Assembly (NCBI RefSeq): GCF_020595125.1
Contig: NZ_JACNMS010000001.1
Span: 620,001-684,000 of the forward strand
DNA: 64,000 bases
Direction: 5' to 3'
From: Jeotgalibacillus aurantiacus
GTDB taxonomy: Bacteria; Bacillota; Bacilli; Bacillales; Jeotgalibacillaceae
A program made the translations under genes and the position numbers. Shown here in pieces: positions 53,947-63,579 of this stretch (position 1 is its first letter; every line of letters begins with the position of its first letter). The notes under the pieces were generated by a model. It saw only the letters and a list, made by a program, of their open reading frames with translations, had not been told where the DNA came from and did no database searches.

Positions 53947-53980
53947 TCAAAAAAGCCAGATATTTCTACCTGACTTCTTT
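53947..53980 (-). terminator. terminator after the beta-helix protein gene
   Basis: AAGTCAGGTA pairs imperfectly with TATCTGGCTT, followed by TTTTTT on the minus strand. Confidence 0.7.
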
Positions 53981-53992
53981 AAGTTGCTTATT

Positions 53993-56092
53993 TTACTGGA
54001 TCTGATGTTTTGAGTGAAGTTTCACCAGGGCATTTTCTACTTTGACATTTTCCAATCGATACGCTGGAGCATCTGTTCCGGCATTTTTCGTATCAAGACC
54101 GGTAACTGCACTAGCATTCGCTGGATTACCTTGAATCTGAACGTTTTTCATACTGACATCAAATATTTTCGTCGGAGCTGGAGAGCCATATGGACCAAAC
54201 TTCATGATTGGAGTATGTGTAACCGTATTATTTTTCGCTGAAATTACAGAATCATTGATAGATAGCTTTTTCGCTCCGAGCACGTAAAATGAAGCACCGT
54301 AACCAATGTTCTTGTTAACGTTGAATCGGCTATTTGAAATGGCTACGGAAGGTGACCCTTTAATGGATAAAACGTTGCTATCGGAAGTAAAGCTACAATC
54401 TTGAATAGAGTAGTTTCCTTCTTGACTGATTCCCACCGCACTACCATTTCCTGAAGTAAATGAACATGTTTGATATTGACCTTTTGGTAATGAGAGGTTT
54501 GTGTAATTTTCAACCTTTAAGTTTTTGTAAATATTTTGATCATTTCCTGGTCCAGTAATTGCGGATTTCTCACCTTTTAAAGTGACCTGACTGAGATTCA
54601 CTGGATTACTGCCAATATATATTGGACTATTTTCTATGAATAGATTCTCCATCTTGACTGTAAAAGGCTTTTTGTTATCCAGACTGACTGGTGTATTGTA
54701 AAGTTCATTATCTTTAAACGTAATGGCTTCGCCACTGAAACCAACTCGACTGTTTTCAATTATATTTTGATAGAAATCTGCATTGTTCCCCACTACCGTT
54801 ATCGTTGCATGATTAAATTCATTATTTCTAATGGTGGCGTAATCAAAAGGCTTTGAAATTGCCAACCCGATTGCTTTTGACGCCATGACATTATTTTCAA
54901 CTACAGCTGTATTGCCATCAAATAATATCACGTCATAACCTGCGTTATCTGAAAAGTAATTTTCTGCAATGGTGACATCATGGTTTAGGAAATAACCACC
55001 CTCTAAATCGATTCCACTTTGTGGCGCCGTTCCCTTGACGTGATGTATATGATTGTTTCTTACGGTCACATTTTCTCCGCCAACGACACTGATTCCCTGT
55101 CTTCTGCTATAGCCGAGATCAGAGTTTTGGATGGTCACATTTGTACTTCTTTCAAGATGCATTGCATTTATATTCACCTTGGACGGATCATCTGCATCCA
55201 TGACAAGGTGATAATAAGCTGCCTCTTCAGGAATTTCAAGCAATCCTGTAAAGAACTTCAGCTTCTTTTGAGAGCTGATAAATGTTCCATCTGCATTGTA
55301 GTAATAAATATCAAAATAATTTGTTCTGACTCCTTGGGGCAGCCACATAAATAATTCTGTTCCCTGATATTTACTCTGTTTTAAATCGGTCACTGAGCGA
55401 TTATTTGTACGGACTTTACCATTTTGAGCTATAGGCTGGCCCTGATCATTGTAAGAGCCTTTTTCAAGCATACTCCCTTTAATGTAGTAACCTCCTACTG
55501 TATATCCACCAACTTCAATAGAGTCTCCAGCAAAATTTTTCATCTTTACATTATTGATAATGACATTTTCAGAACCCTTTAAGTTAATACCATTTCCCCA
55601 CTCATGTGTGCCAAGTAACCCTTCACCTGTCACGTCATAATTGTGGGTTTCACGATCTCCTAAAAATTGTCCACCTTCAATAATGACATTTTCGATGTTG
55701 CCGACATACAGAAGGCTATAGGTCTCCCATCGATTCGTTTCTTTTTCAAGAATAACATCTTTATCAAGAGATAATTTCATATTGCCAACCATATTGATTC
55801 TGGCAACCGGATCATGCTCCCGTGTTCCCTTTGCTATTAAATAATGCCCATCTTCTACACGAAATGTAGTATACCCCTGCTCAGCGGCCCACTTTAAAGC
55901 CTTATTCCATCCGGCAGTTGTTTCAACAGGGTTAGAACGATTATCGTTGATTCCCCATCTGCTCTTTTCACGGTCCGTTAATGTGTAGACCTTCTCTTCA
56001 ACTGAAGACACAAGACCTTCAGCTGATGCAGCAATTGGAAATGCAGCTGCAATCGCACAAATCATCATGGCTACAAATAATTTAATTTTCAT
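53993..56092 (-). CDS. secreted right-handed beta-helix (pectate-lyase-like) protein
   Basis: 699 residues starting MKIKLFVAMMICAIAAAFPIAASA after AGGAGAG, a clear signal peptide with AxA cleavage before EGLVSS. After a short domain (WAAEQGYTTFRVEDGHYLIA) come many parallel beta-helix coils (NVIINNVKMKNFAGDSIEVG, NVTIQNSDLGYSRRQGISVV, NVTVRNNHIHHVKGTAPQSGIDLEGG). Relatives are polysaccharide lyases, epimerases or hydrolases. Its place at the head of the eps region suggests action on the matrix polysaccharide, but the catalytic residues were not identified. It has its own terminator and no SinR box was seen upstream. Confidence 0.8.
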   Translation of the reverse strand: MKIKLFVAMMICAIAAAFPIAASAEGLVSSVEEKVYTLTDREKSRWGINDNRSNPVETTAGWNKALKWAAEQGYTTFRVEDGHYLIAKGTREHDPVARINMVGNMKLSLDKDVILEKETNRWETYSLLYVGNIENVIIEGGQFLGDRETHNYDVTGEGLLGTHEWGNGINLKGSENVIINNVKMKNFAGDSIEVGGYTVGGYYIKGSMLEKGSYNDQGQPIAQNGKVRTNNRSVTDLKQSKYQGTELFMWLPQGVRTNYFDIYYYNADGTFISSQKKLKFFTGLLEIPEEAAYYHLVMDADDPSKVNINAMHLERSTNVTIQNSDLGYSRRQGISVVGGENVTVRNNHIHHVKGTAPQSGIDLEGGYFLNHDVTIAENYFSDNAGYDVILFDGNTAVVENNVMASKAIGLAISKPFDYATIRNNEFNHATITVVGNNADFYQNIIENSRVGFSGEAITFKDNELYNTPVSLDNKKPFTVKMENLFIENSPIYIGSNPVNLSQVTLKGEKSAITGPGNDQNIYKNLKVENYTNLSLPKGQYQTCSFTSGNGSAVGISQEGNYSIQDCSFTSDSNVLSIKGSPSVAISNSRFNVNKNIGYGASFYVLGAKKLSINDSVISAKNNTVTHTPIMKFGPYGSPAPTKIFDVSMKNVQIQGNPANASAVTGLDTKNAGTDAPAYRLENVKVENALVKLHSKHQIQ

Positions 56093-56479
56093 CTTCGCTC
56101 TCCTTTTTAAAAAATGCCGTGACCGACCTGCAAACATTTATTACTATTACAGTATCGAATAAAAGAGCAGTAAAAAAGGTGACAAATACACATTTTGAAG
56201 TCTTTTAAATGGTATTTTATTATTATTAATTATACATATATATGTAATTAAAAAAGAACATGTGACTATTAATTATTCTTTTATAGTGAATTTTTCCGAT
56301 TAATTATTTTGAATTCGAGATAGTTATCCAATAGAAAATTATTTTTGCCTTTAACAAAGACTTTTCAAATGATTTCTTAAATATCGTGCGTTTGAAAGAA
56401 TTGAGATTATTATTGTGTACAAATAATGCCTCTTTATTCAGTTTTTCCATTTTTTATAGTCTATACACCCTTGAAAATT
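56093..56479. other. AT-rich intergenic region, no gene seen
   Basis: About 390 bases, very AT-rich, upstream of the beta-helix gene. It probably holds that gene's promoter, but no convincing -35/-10 pair or operator was recognised; one isolated AAAGAAC half-site occurs near 56255. Confidence 0.5.
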
Positions 56480-56523
56480 GAAAAATGCTCTGAGTATTGA
56501 ACCAATACCCAAAGCATTTTTTT
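56480..56523 (-). terminator. terminator after the S9 peptidase gene
   Basis: AAAATGCTTTGGGTATTG pairs with CAATACTCAGAGCATTTT on the minus strand, followed by T residues. Confidence 0.8.
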
Positions 56524-56525
56524 CA

Positions 56526-58310
56526 TTATGAAATAAACCCATCAAAAAACGCCAGCACTTCCTCATACACCTTCATCTCATTCGCCTTTTTAGAGAACCC
56601 GTGTCCCTCATCCTCAAGCACCAGATATTTCACGTCTCGGCCCTTTGCCCTCAGCGCTTCTACGATCTGATCTGACTCAGCTTTTACAACGCGCGGATCT
56701 TTAGCACCCTGGATGACGAACATTGGCTTTGTCATCGTATCGAGATACTGAATTGGTGAATCCTCTGTCAGCTTTTCTTTATCCTCTACAGGATCCCCTA
56801 CCCACTGCTTCATCACCGGCTTCCAGTGCTCGGGAACCGATTCAATAAAGCTGAATAAGTTGCACGGACCGAAAATATCCACAACCGCTTTAAAATAATC
56901 TGCATGACGGCCGTGTAATAGAAGTGCCATATAGCCGCCGTAGCTGCCGCCCATTAACAGTACTTTATCGCGGTCGGCCAGTCCTTCTTTAAATAAAAAT
57001 TCGAGCCCTTCCATGTTATCAAGACGCGGACCATGTCCCCAGTCGCCTTCCACCATTTTAGAGAACGCCAGTCCGTAGCCTGTGGATCCACGGAAATTTG
57101 GTGTAAAAATGCTGTACCCCCTGTACACAAGGAATTGGAACAGCGAACGGAATGTTGCACGTTCTGCAGCCTGCGGACCTCCGTGCGGCCATAAAATAAC
57201 GTGCCCATTGTCTTTATCAGGCTTAGCTTTAAACAGCTGCGCTTCAATTTCCAGACCATCAAACGATTTGTACGTAAATAGCTCCGGCTCCACCAGCTCC
57301 TCTTCCTTTACACCCGGAACATTATAATTCGTCAGCTGCTTCCAGCCGTTCTCATCTCTCACATAGAGATTAGGCGGTCTCACAGCCGTTCGTCCCATCA
57401 GATAAAGATTCCCTGACTCCGCTACCTTCAGGCCCGCGATCTCAGAAGTGGGAATTTCAACTTCCTTAAGCGTTTCAGTATCGAGACTGTATTGATACAG
57501 CTTGTCCCGCACACCTTTTTCAGCAGTGATGTAAAGGGAATTTGTCACTTTATCAAAAATCACCCGGTCAAAGCCTTCCTGTTCAACACCAGTCACCTTT
57601 TCAAACGTCTCATTATCAACATCAAAGCGTGCCAGATATGAAAAATCTTCATCAAAATCAGTTGTAAAATAGATTATATTATCCGATACGAACTCAATCC
57701 CTGAAACCGTATGCTGCTTATCTGTTTTCGGCGTCAGCATCACTTCCTGTTCCCCTTTTTTAATAAAAGCGAGAACGTATGTATTGGCATAATGTTTCAC
57801 ATAAGCAAACGTCTGTTCATCAGGGCTTTTCGCCGTTAAATGAGTAGACGCTCCCTTGCCGTGTTGAATAATCGTTTCTGTCCCGTCATTTAAATTGTAT
57901 TCATATGACTTCAGATACGTTGAGTCATCTTTTGTAGAAGTGTAATACAGTTTTTCGCCATCCTTTGACAGGCGAAGCCCCATATGTCTGGCACCTTCAT
58001 ATTGTCTAAGCGGCTCAAGACTGCCTCCTGATGTTGGCAAAGCATACACCTGACCGTTTTCATCGCCATCCTGATCGATGACAGCAAGCAGGAATCGGCT
58101 TTTCGGATCAAAAGTGATTTCAGAGCAGCTCTGATTATGAAAGCTGAGCGGGTATGGGAAAGTGTCGGGCAGGTCCATCGCCCATAAATTATATTTACCA
58201 TTCAGGTTTGTACTGAATACGAGCTGTGTTTCGTCCTTGTTGACTGCAAATGACTGAATACCGAATGTTTGAAAAAAGTTTTCTACATCCGGCTGCTTGA
58301 ATTGAATCAT
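56526..58310 (-). CDS. S9 family peptidase (prolyl oligopeptidase / acylaminoacyl peptidase-like)
   Basis: 594 residues, no signal peptide. The N-terminal two thirds form a beta-propeller (repeated strands such as GARHMGLRLSKDGEKLYYTS). The C-terminal alpha/beta-hydrolase has HGGPQAAERATF, the nucleophile in MGGSYGGYMAL near residue 453, Asp in QGAKDPRV near 537 and His in DEGHGFSKK near 568, so the triad is complete. Cleaves short peptides in the cytoplasm. GAGGAGG lies ten bases before ATG. A single gene with a terminator. Confidence 0.9.
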   Translation of the reverse strand: MIQFKQPDVENFFQTFGIQSFAVNKDETQLVFSTNLNGKYNLWAMDLPDTFPYPLSFHNQSCSEITFDPKSRFLLAVIDQDGDENGQVYALPTSGGSLEPLRQYEGARHMGLRLSKDGEKLYYTSTKDDSTYLKSYEYNLNDGTETIIQHGKGASTHLTAKSPDEQTFAYVKHYANTYVLAFIKKGEQEVMLTPKTDKQHTVSGIEFVSDNIIYFTTDFDEDFSYLARFDVDNETFEKVTGVEQEGFDRVIFDKVTNSLYITAEKGVRDKLYQYSLDTETLKEVEIPTSEIAGLKVAESGNLYLMGRTAVRPPNLYVRDENGWKQLTNYNVPGVKEEELVEPELFTYKSFDGLEIEAQLFKAKPDKDNGHVILWPHGGPQAAERATFRSLFQFLVYRGYSIFTPNFRGSTGYGLAFSKMVEGDWGHGPRLDNMEGLEFLFKEGLADRDKVLLMGGSYGGYMALLLHGRHADYFKAVVDIFGPCNLFSFIESVPEHWKPVMKQWVGDPVEDKEKLTEDSPIQYLDTMTKPMFVIQGAKDPRVVKAESDQIVEALRAKGRDVKYLVLEDEGHGFSKKANEMKVYEEVLAFFDGFIS

Positions 58311-58406
58311 ATAATAAAAGCCTCCTCGAAGTTTGTTTCGTTCTCCGTAATATTCGACTTTTGAGTCAGAAAATCCTTTTGGCAGGTGGGTATATTTTCA
58401 CTAAAA

Positions 58407-58517
58407 TGACGAACTGTGACTGGAAGCTCACGAAAGTCATTGCTGAACTCATATACTTTCTCTTTAAACTCACGAATTCCTTCTGCACCTCACAAACCCA
58501 CTAACCAAGCTCACAAA
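58407..58517. repeat. 21-bp phased repeat array (CTCACGAA core), 6 copies
   Basis: Heptamers of the TCACGAA/TCACAAA type start at 58407 (TGACGAA), 58428, 58449 (TCATATA), 58470, 58490 and 58511: steps 21, 21, 21, 20, 21 bp. The same core, inverted, recurs at 59514-59624 on the other side of ribU. Confidence 0.8.
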
Positions 58518-58583
58518 CATAAATATTGAATCACCATTCATTTTACGGTATACTGAAGTCCTACTAAAATTTAATATCGTTCC

Positions 58584-58712
58584 ATCTTCAGGGCAGGGTG
58601 TAATTCCCGACCGGCGGTAAATCTTAGATTGAGCCCGCGAGCGAATAGGGAGCTATTTGCTGACTCCGTGAAAACCGGAGGCCGACAGTATAGTCTGGAT
58701 GGGAGAAGATGG
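58584..58712 (+). ncRNA. FMN riboswitch (RFN element)
   Basis: Conserved RFN segments appear in order: GGGCAGGGTGTAATTCCCGA, CCGGCGGTA, AGCCCGCGAGC, TGACTCCGTGAAAACCGGAG, GCCGACAGTATAGTCTGGAT and GGGAGAAGATGG. It lies upstream of the riboflavin transporter gene with a terminator in between, so FMN should cause premature termination. Confidence 0.97.
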
Positions 58713-58765
58713 AGGCAATGAATGGGACGCGTGTATAACGTGACCTTTATTTCGTGCTACATTCT

Positions 58766-58800
58766 CCCTGCTGACCGCGCCAGTCATGCAGGGTTTATTT
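58766..58800 (+). terminator. riboswitch expression-platform terminator
   Basis: CCCTGC pairs with GCAGGG and is followed by TTTATTT, between the FMN aptamer and ribU. Confidence 0.7.
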
Positions 58801-58854
58801 GTGTACGATTCATTGCTAAAACTTCTGTAAGTGGGACGAGGACAGGAGCTACTC

Positions 58855-59433
58855 ATGTTAAAAAACACGCAATTACTCGTAAAGCTTTCGATGTTCAGCG
58901 CCATCGCATTTGTGCTGATGCTGCTCAATTTTCCGCTTCCGTTTTTACCGGATTTCCTAAAAATTGACTTCAGCGACGTACCTGCACTTTTAGCAGCACT
59001 GTTGTTTTCGCCAATGGCAGGAGTCATCGTGGAAGCACTGAAAAACATTCTTTATTATTTATTCCGCGGCAGCGGCATCCCGATCGGGGAACTTTCTAAC
59101 TTTATCGCAGGCTGTGCATTCATCCTGCCGGTAGCTTTTTTCTATCATAAACGCAAAACAAAAGGCGCACTCGCAAAAGGACTCATTTCCGGAACATTAC
59201 TGATGGTTACCCTACTGGCAGTTCTGAATTATTTCTTAATTCTTCCGGCATACGCATGGTTTTTCGGCATGGACTTCATGCTTGACCCAACCGTAAAACT
59301 TTCAACAACACTTGGCGCGATTATCCCGTTTAACCTGATTAAAGCAGCATTCGTTTCTGCTTTATTTATACCAATATTCGTCAAATTAAGACCATGGATT
59401 AAGCAAAATCAGCTTCATCCTGAAATAACCTAA
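58855..59433 (+). CDS. ribU: riboflavin transporter RibU (ECF substrate-binding subunit)
   Basis: 192 residues, about six membrane helices. The start MLKNTQLLVKLSMFSAIAFVLM follows CAGGAG. FPLPFLPDFLKIDFSDVPALLAALLFSPMAGVIVEALKN and GELSNFIAG are RibU signatures for riboflavin binding. Works with a shared ECF energising module encoded elsewhere. Controlled by the FMN riboswitch upstream. Confidence 0.95.
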   Translation: MLKNTQLLVKLSMFSAIAFVLMLLNFPLPFLPDFLKIDFSDVPALLAALLFSPMAGVIVEALKNILYYLFRGSGIPIGELSNFIAGCAFILPVAFFYHKRKTKGALAKGLISGTLLMVTLLAVLNYFLILPAYAWFFGMDFMLDPTVKLSTTLGAIIPFNLIKAAFVSALFIPIFVKLRPWIKQNQLHPEIT

Positions 59434-59442
59434 CGTTATCAG

Positions 59443-59482
59443 ATCCGGAACACGCGTTTAACAGGCGTATTCCGGATTTTTT
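59443..59482 (+). terminator. terminator after ribU
   Basis: ATCCGGAACACGC pairs with GGCGTATTCCGGAT, followed by TTTTT. Confidence 0.9.
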
Positions 59483-59513
59483 GTTGGGGAGGATGAGCGC
59501 GGCGGCGGAATTC

Positions 59514-59624
59514 GTGAGGTTGTACGGGTAGTTTGTGAGGTTAGCTGTGGGGTTTGTGAGGTTATGAGCCGAGTTCATGAGGTTACATCACACTTTCGTG
59601 AGTTCCTGGGGAAATTCGTCAGTT
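59514..59624. repeat. 21-bp phased repeat array (TTCGTGAGGTTA core), 6 copies
   Basis: GTGAG or close variants start at 59514, 59535, 59556, 59577, 59598 and 59618: steps 21, 21, 21, 21, 20 bp. The core is the reverse complement of the array at 58407-58517, so the two arrays form an inverted pair around the riboswitch and ribU. Confidence 0.82.
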
Positions 59625-59760
59625 TAGTGTAAATAGACCTATACATTTTTCGCCAACACTAACCGATTTCCCGCACATTCTTGCTCTAATTTAATCAACT
59701 ATCAACCTGCCATCATATAAAAGCTATTTGTACAGTTTTTGCCTAATAAAGTCGTTATAA

Positions 59761-59991
59761 GGCTGGGCCGTATCCACAGATTCCAGCGGCAGTGAAGCGA
59801 CAGCTGTGTGCAGCATAGCTGGCTCACTGCGCGGCCTCGGAAAAGCTGAGGCGACTCGTCCAGCCCCGATCAGCATAAGGCGAAGATGACAAGAGGGCTG
59901 ACCTTTGCCCTCGTTCAGCTTTGACTTATGACCTCGAGGGGCTAGTCGCCGCAGCTAGACATCAAGAAAAGTTTAGGACGCGTCCCAGCCC
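59761..59991. repeat. dispersed fold-back repeat element, copy 2
   Basis: Inverted relative to copy 1 at 3536-3771, sharing about 115 nearly identical bases. Bounded by its own inverted ends (GGCTGGGCCG / CGTCCCAGCCC), which differ from those of copy 1, so only the core is conserved. With the 21-bp array, it accounts for most of the 600-base gap between ribU and pepT. Confidence 0.75.
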
Positions 59992-60045
59992 GGTTTGTCA
60001 TTCTTCTCAGTATCCCCATCTTTACTGATCCATCCCCGAAAATGA

Positions 60046-60051
60046 TATACT
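60046..60051 (+). promoter_or_regulatory. extended -10 promoter for pepT
   Basis: TGATATACT gives an extended -10; the -35 is weak. It lies about 40 bp before the pepT start. Confidence 0.5.
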
Positions 60052-60092
60052 AAAAATGAAGAACTCAGTACTCACTACAGGAGGAACAAATC

Positions 60093-61328
60093 ATGAAACA
60101 TGAATTAATGGACCGTTTAATTACATATGCAAAAATCGATACACAATCCAATGCCGCATCTGCCACCACACCATCAACTGAAAAGCAGTGGGATCTGCTG
60201 CGCTTACTTGAAAATGAGTTAAAGGATATTGGGATGGAGGAAGTAGAGGTTGATGAAAACGGCTATTTAATGGCAACTCTTCCTTCTAATACGGATGCGG
60301 ATGTACCAACCATTGGTTTCCTGGCCCACGTGGATACGGCAACCGACTTTACAGGAACAAACGTCAATCCACAGGTCATTGAGACCTATGAAAGCGGCGA
60401 TATCACGTTAAACGAAGAGCTGAATGTCGTTTTATCACCCCGTGAATTCCCTGAGATCAATAAATATAAGGGACATACCTTGATTACAACAGACGGTACC
60501 ACTCTTTTAGGTGCTGATAACAAGGCTGGAATTGCTGAAATCATGACGGCCATGAATTATCTGATTCAGCATCCGGAAATTAAGCATGGAAAGATCCGCG
60601 TTGCCTTTACACCTGATGAGGAAATCGGTCGTGGTCCCCACAAGTTTGATGTTGAGCGTTTTGGTGCTCAATATGCTTATACAATTGACGGTGGCCCACT
60701 TGGAGAATTACAGTACGAGAGTTTTAACGCTGCAGGAGCAAAGGTCGTCATCAAAGGAAACAACGTACACCCGGGGACAGCAAAAAATAAAATGGTGAAT
60801 TCACTAAAGATCGGAATGGAATTTAACCGTCTTCTTCCATTAGATGAAGCTCCTGAATTCACATCAGGCTATGAAGGATTCTTCCACCTCCTGCACATGT
60901 CAGGTGATGTGGAAAAAACGGAAATGGAGTACATTATCCGTGACCATAGCCGCGAGAAATTTGAAGCCCGTAAAAAGCTGCTGCAACGCGCTGCAAATGA
61001 AACAAATGCCAAACATGGAGAAGGCACTGTTACGTTACTTGTGGAAGATCAGTATTACAATATGCGTGAAAAAATTGAACCTGTGCGTTTTATTGTGGAT
61101 ATTGCACAGGAAACGATGAATGACCTTGGCATTGATGCCATCATTGAGCCAATTCGCGGCGGCACCGATGGGTCTCAGCTATCCTTTATGGGACTGCCAA
61201 CACCCAACATCTTTACCGGCGGAGAGAATTTCCACGGTAAATTTGAGTATATCTCTGTGGACAACATGGAAAAAGCAGTTCAAGTCATCGTAGGGATTGC
61301 TAAACGTTTTCCACATGTGGATAAATAA
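60093..61328 (+). CDS. pepT: peptidase T (tripeptide aminopeptidase, M20B)
   Basis: 411 residues, full length. Zinc ligands and catalytic residues are seen in [42 protein letters not shown] and the late [30 protein letters not shown]. Cuts the N-terminal residue from tripeptides in the cytoplasm. CAGGAGG precedes the ATG. Confidence 0.96.
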   Translation: MKHELMDRLITYAKIDTQSNAASATTPSTEKQWDLLRLLENELKDIGMEEVEVDENGYLMATLPSNTDADVPTIGFLAHVDTATDFTGTNVNPQVIETYESGDITLNEELNVVLSPREFPEINKYKGHTLITTDGTTLLGADNKAGIAEIMTAMNYLIQHPEIKHGKIRVAFTPDEEIGRGPHKFDVERFGAQYAYTIDGGPLGELQYESFNAAGAKVVIKGNNVHPGTAKNKMVNSLKIGMEFNRLLPLDEAPEFTSGYEGFFHLLHMSGDVEKTEMEYIIRDHSREKFEARKKLLQRAANETNAKHGEGTVTLLVEDQYYNMREKIEPVRFIVDIAQETMNDLGIDAIIEPIRGGTDGSQLSFMGLPTPNIFTGGENFHGKFEYISVDNMEKAVQVIVGIAKRFPHVDK

Positions 61329-61388
61329 AAGCATAACCTGACCTATTCACATGTTTATAAGTGCTGAGCTAAGAAAGCGGGGACTGTT

Positions 61389-61589
61389 TTGGACTTACGT
61401 AAACTAGATTTGTTTTTCAGTATTATTCTTCTGATCAATTCGTTCCGGATTTTTTATCTGATCATTAACGATCCTAACCCGGAACCCTTTAATTATATGA
61501 TTCTATTTTTCTCCACTGTAGGCGCAGTGATTCTGTTCATGAATAGCCGCAGAATAAAAATGAAGAATAAGGAACAAAATGATATTTAA
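61389..61589 (+). CDS. small two-helix membrane protein, unknown
   Basis: 66 residues from a TTG start (DLRKLDLFFSIILLINSFRI) behind GGGGA. Two hydrophobic helices, then a basic tail (NSRRIKMKNKEQ). No family recognised. It has a terminator immediately after the stop. Coding status is supported by the ribosome site, membrane pattern and terminator only. Confidence 0.5.
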   Translation: MDLRKLDLFFSIILLINSFRIFYLIINDPNPEPFNYMILFFSTVGAVILFMNSRRIKMKNKEQNDI

Positions 61590-61595
61590 TTAAAA

Positions 61596-61630
61596 CAAAA
61601 AGACATCTATTTACAATAGATGTCTTTTTA
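61596..61630. terminator. bidirectional terminator between the small membrane protein and parR genes
   Basis: AAAAAGACATCTAT pairs with ATAGATGTCTTTTT; A and T runs on both sides serve both convergent genes. Confidence 0.88.
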
Positions 61631-61635
61631 TTCAT

Positions 61636-62259
61636 TTATTTATTCATTTTCTCGAGGAAACTCCCGAGCAAATCATCGAGGGTTTCTTCTTTTTCTTCTT
61701 TTTCTTCTTTTTCTTCTTTTTCTTCTTTTTCTTCTTTTTCTGCCGGTTCAGACTCTTCTGTTTTTATATCATCCCAGTTCAGATCCATGAGATCGTCATC
61801 TGAAAATGATGGCTTAGAAGGCAGTGTTGCTCTTTCTTCACGTTCATACGAATAATCCACAGCCTGTGGTTTTTCTTCTTCTTGAAGATAAAGAGCGTCA
61901 TCCACAGATAAAGAGTTGCTGTTCATTGAAGCAAGAATGGCGGTAGCTCTTACCGGGTCATTCAATAGCTGATAAACAATATTTCCAAGTAAGGCTTCTG
62001 AATGTGCGTGTCTGAGCCATGAACGCTGCTCTTTGGACAGCTGCTTAGGAAGGGGAACAGTAATCGTTTCTCTTTCCTTTTGAGCGTTGCGACCAAGTCC
62101 CTCAAGCGCATACTCAGCAATTTTACTGGAGAAGTTGCGTTTTTCTGTCTCTTTCAAACGCTGCAGTTCCCTTAACAGATGGTCCGGAGTATCAGAGGGG
62201 AGGCGAAAGGTGATCGCCTGTCCCCTCTTGATTGAAGTAACGGATCCCCCACTCATCAT
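61636..62259 (-). CDS. ParR-like partition adaptor candidate with KEE repeat
   Basis: 207 residues following the ParM-like gene by seven bases. The N-terminal part (GQAITFRLPSDTPDHLLRELQRLKETEKRNFSSKIAEYAL) looks like a ribbon-helix-helix DNA-binding domain, as in ParR. The C-terminal third is acidic and holds about six consecutive KEE triplets encoded by a 9-bp microsatellite, then a final LDDLLGSFLEKMNK helix that could contact the filament. The function is inferred from order and fold. Confidence 0.7.
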   Translation of the reverse strand: MMSGGSVTSIKRGQAITFRLPSDTPDHLLRELQRLKETEKRNFSSKIAEYALEGLGRNAQKERETITVPLPKQLSKEQRSWLRHAHSEALLGNIVYQLLNDPVRATAILASMNSNSLSVDDALYLQEEEKPQAVDYSYEREERATLPSKPSFSDDDLMDLNWDDIKTEESEPAEKEEKEEKEEKEEKEEKEETLDDLLGSFLEKMNK

Positions 62260-62266
62260 TTACACC

Positions 62267-63457
62267 TTATTTAGAGACTGCTTTTGCTTCTTTTTGATCT
62301 TTAGCAGCTGCAGCTTCCTTTGCAGATGAATTTTTGCGTACAAAGTCACTGATCAGCTTGTGGTAAGCATTAGCCATCATCCAGATGCTTTCTTTCTCAT
62401 CCTCAAAGAAGTCGATGTTGTAGCCATCGAGGTTGTTATTCAGCGTCTTCAGATACTCTTTTAACACCATCGCTCCGCCGCCGACAAAGTAGCAGATTTC
62501 AGTCTGAGAGTTTTTCTGCCAGACGTTGCGCAGATGACGGTATTCTTTCTTCGCAAGGTCAAGGAGAATACGGTCCGTAATGTCATGGACACTTGTACGG
62601 CTTCCCTTAACCATGATGTGATTGCGGTCATTTTTCTTTGTGATAATGTCGACTACATCACGGCGTGAATCGAGCTCAACCCCGTGTCTTGAGCGGATTT
62701 CTTCACGAATCTGTTCAAGTGATTCAGATACACCCAGGTTGAAGCCCTGCGCTTTATCGTCATCCACGTTACGGTTACGGATCACGGCGATATCCGTTGA
62801 AAGTCCACCGATATCCTGAATCAGAATCTGCTTATCAATGAGGTCGCGGTTAATAATTTTCCCGTCGTTATCCATTACGAGATTAATAAACGCCGCAAAT
62901 CCTTCCGGATAAACTTTTACTTCCTCAAACTTGATGTTTACTTTTTTACCCTGGTATTTAGGTGTAACGAGGAACTCAACCTGGTGTACTGAGCCCAGTA
63001 GCTGAGAACGGAACCCTACGTCCTTACCTTCCTTCACTTCACGTAAAGGCAGGCCTGTTCCTAATGTATAAGTTGCATCAACTACATTATTTTTATCTTT
63101 AAATCCTGATTCCTCACGAACGGCATCAAGTGCGATCGTTGCGAATAGCATAACAAGAGACTGATCTTCTTCTGACTTACTACTTCCCGGATCAAGCTCA
63201 GTGGCGTTATCACTCTTTGTTGCCAGGTCGCCAACACGGTAAATGACGTTGTTGTCCTGCAGGGCAGGGGAGTGTACACGAATATGAAGGCCATCGAGCG
63301 GATCCTTCTGGTGAAGGTCCTCAATCCCGATGACAGGACGGTCTTCGCGATCACGGGCAATTACGTTTGGAATACTTACTTCATAATCTGATTTTCCAAA
63401 AAGCGCTTTTATTGAATCGTTACCTACATCAACTGCTGCAATTCTTGCGTTTGTCAT
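62267..63457 (-). CDS. ParM/StbA-family actin-like protein
   Basis: 396 residues starting MTNARIAAVDVGNDSIKALFG after CAGGAGG. Actin-fold phosphate loops are visible: VDVGNDSIKA (phosphate 1), QDIGGLSTDIAVI (phosphate 2) and FVGGGAMVLKEYL (adenosine motif). It is longer than R1 ParM (about 320). Such proteins form ATP-driven filaments that move DNA bound by ParR. It is followed by the RHH-like gene and preceded by an iteron array, the parC-parM-parR order. Confidence 0.85.
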   Translation of the reverse strand: MTNARIAAVDVGNDSIKALFGKSDYEVSIPNVIARDREDRPVIGIEDLHQKDPLDGLHIRVHSPALQDNNVIYRVGDLATKSDNATELDPGSSKSEEDQSLVMLFATIALDAVREESGFKDKNNVVDATYTLGTGLPLREVKEGKDVGFRSQLLGSVHQVEFLVTPKYQGKKVNIKFEEVKVYPEGFAAFINLVMDNDGKIINRDLIDKQILIQDIGGLSTDIAVIRNRNVDDDKAQGFNLGVSESLEQIREEIRSRHGVELDSRRDVVDIITKKNDRNHIMVKGSRTSVHDITDRILLDLAKKEYRHLRNVWQKNSQTEICYFVGGGAMVLKEYLKTLNNNLDGYNIDFFEDEKESIWMMANAYHKLISDFVRKNSSAKEAAAAKDQKEAKAVSK

Positions 63458-63579
63458 TGTTACCTCCTGAATAAACTATGTATTCGAGTCTGTTAACCAA
63501 AAACAAACTCATGTTTCCACTTTAATGAAAGCTGAATAGTTCGTCAATCAATCTTAAGTACCGAACAATCTGATTTCAT

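Noticed and set aside
56093-56479. SinR box before the beta-helix gene
   Set aside because: Only a lone AAAGAAC half-site was seen, with no inverted partner.
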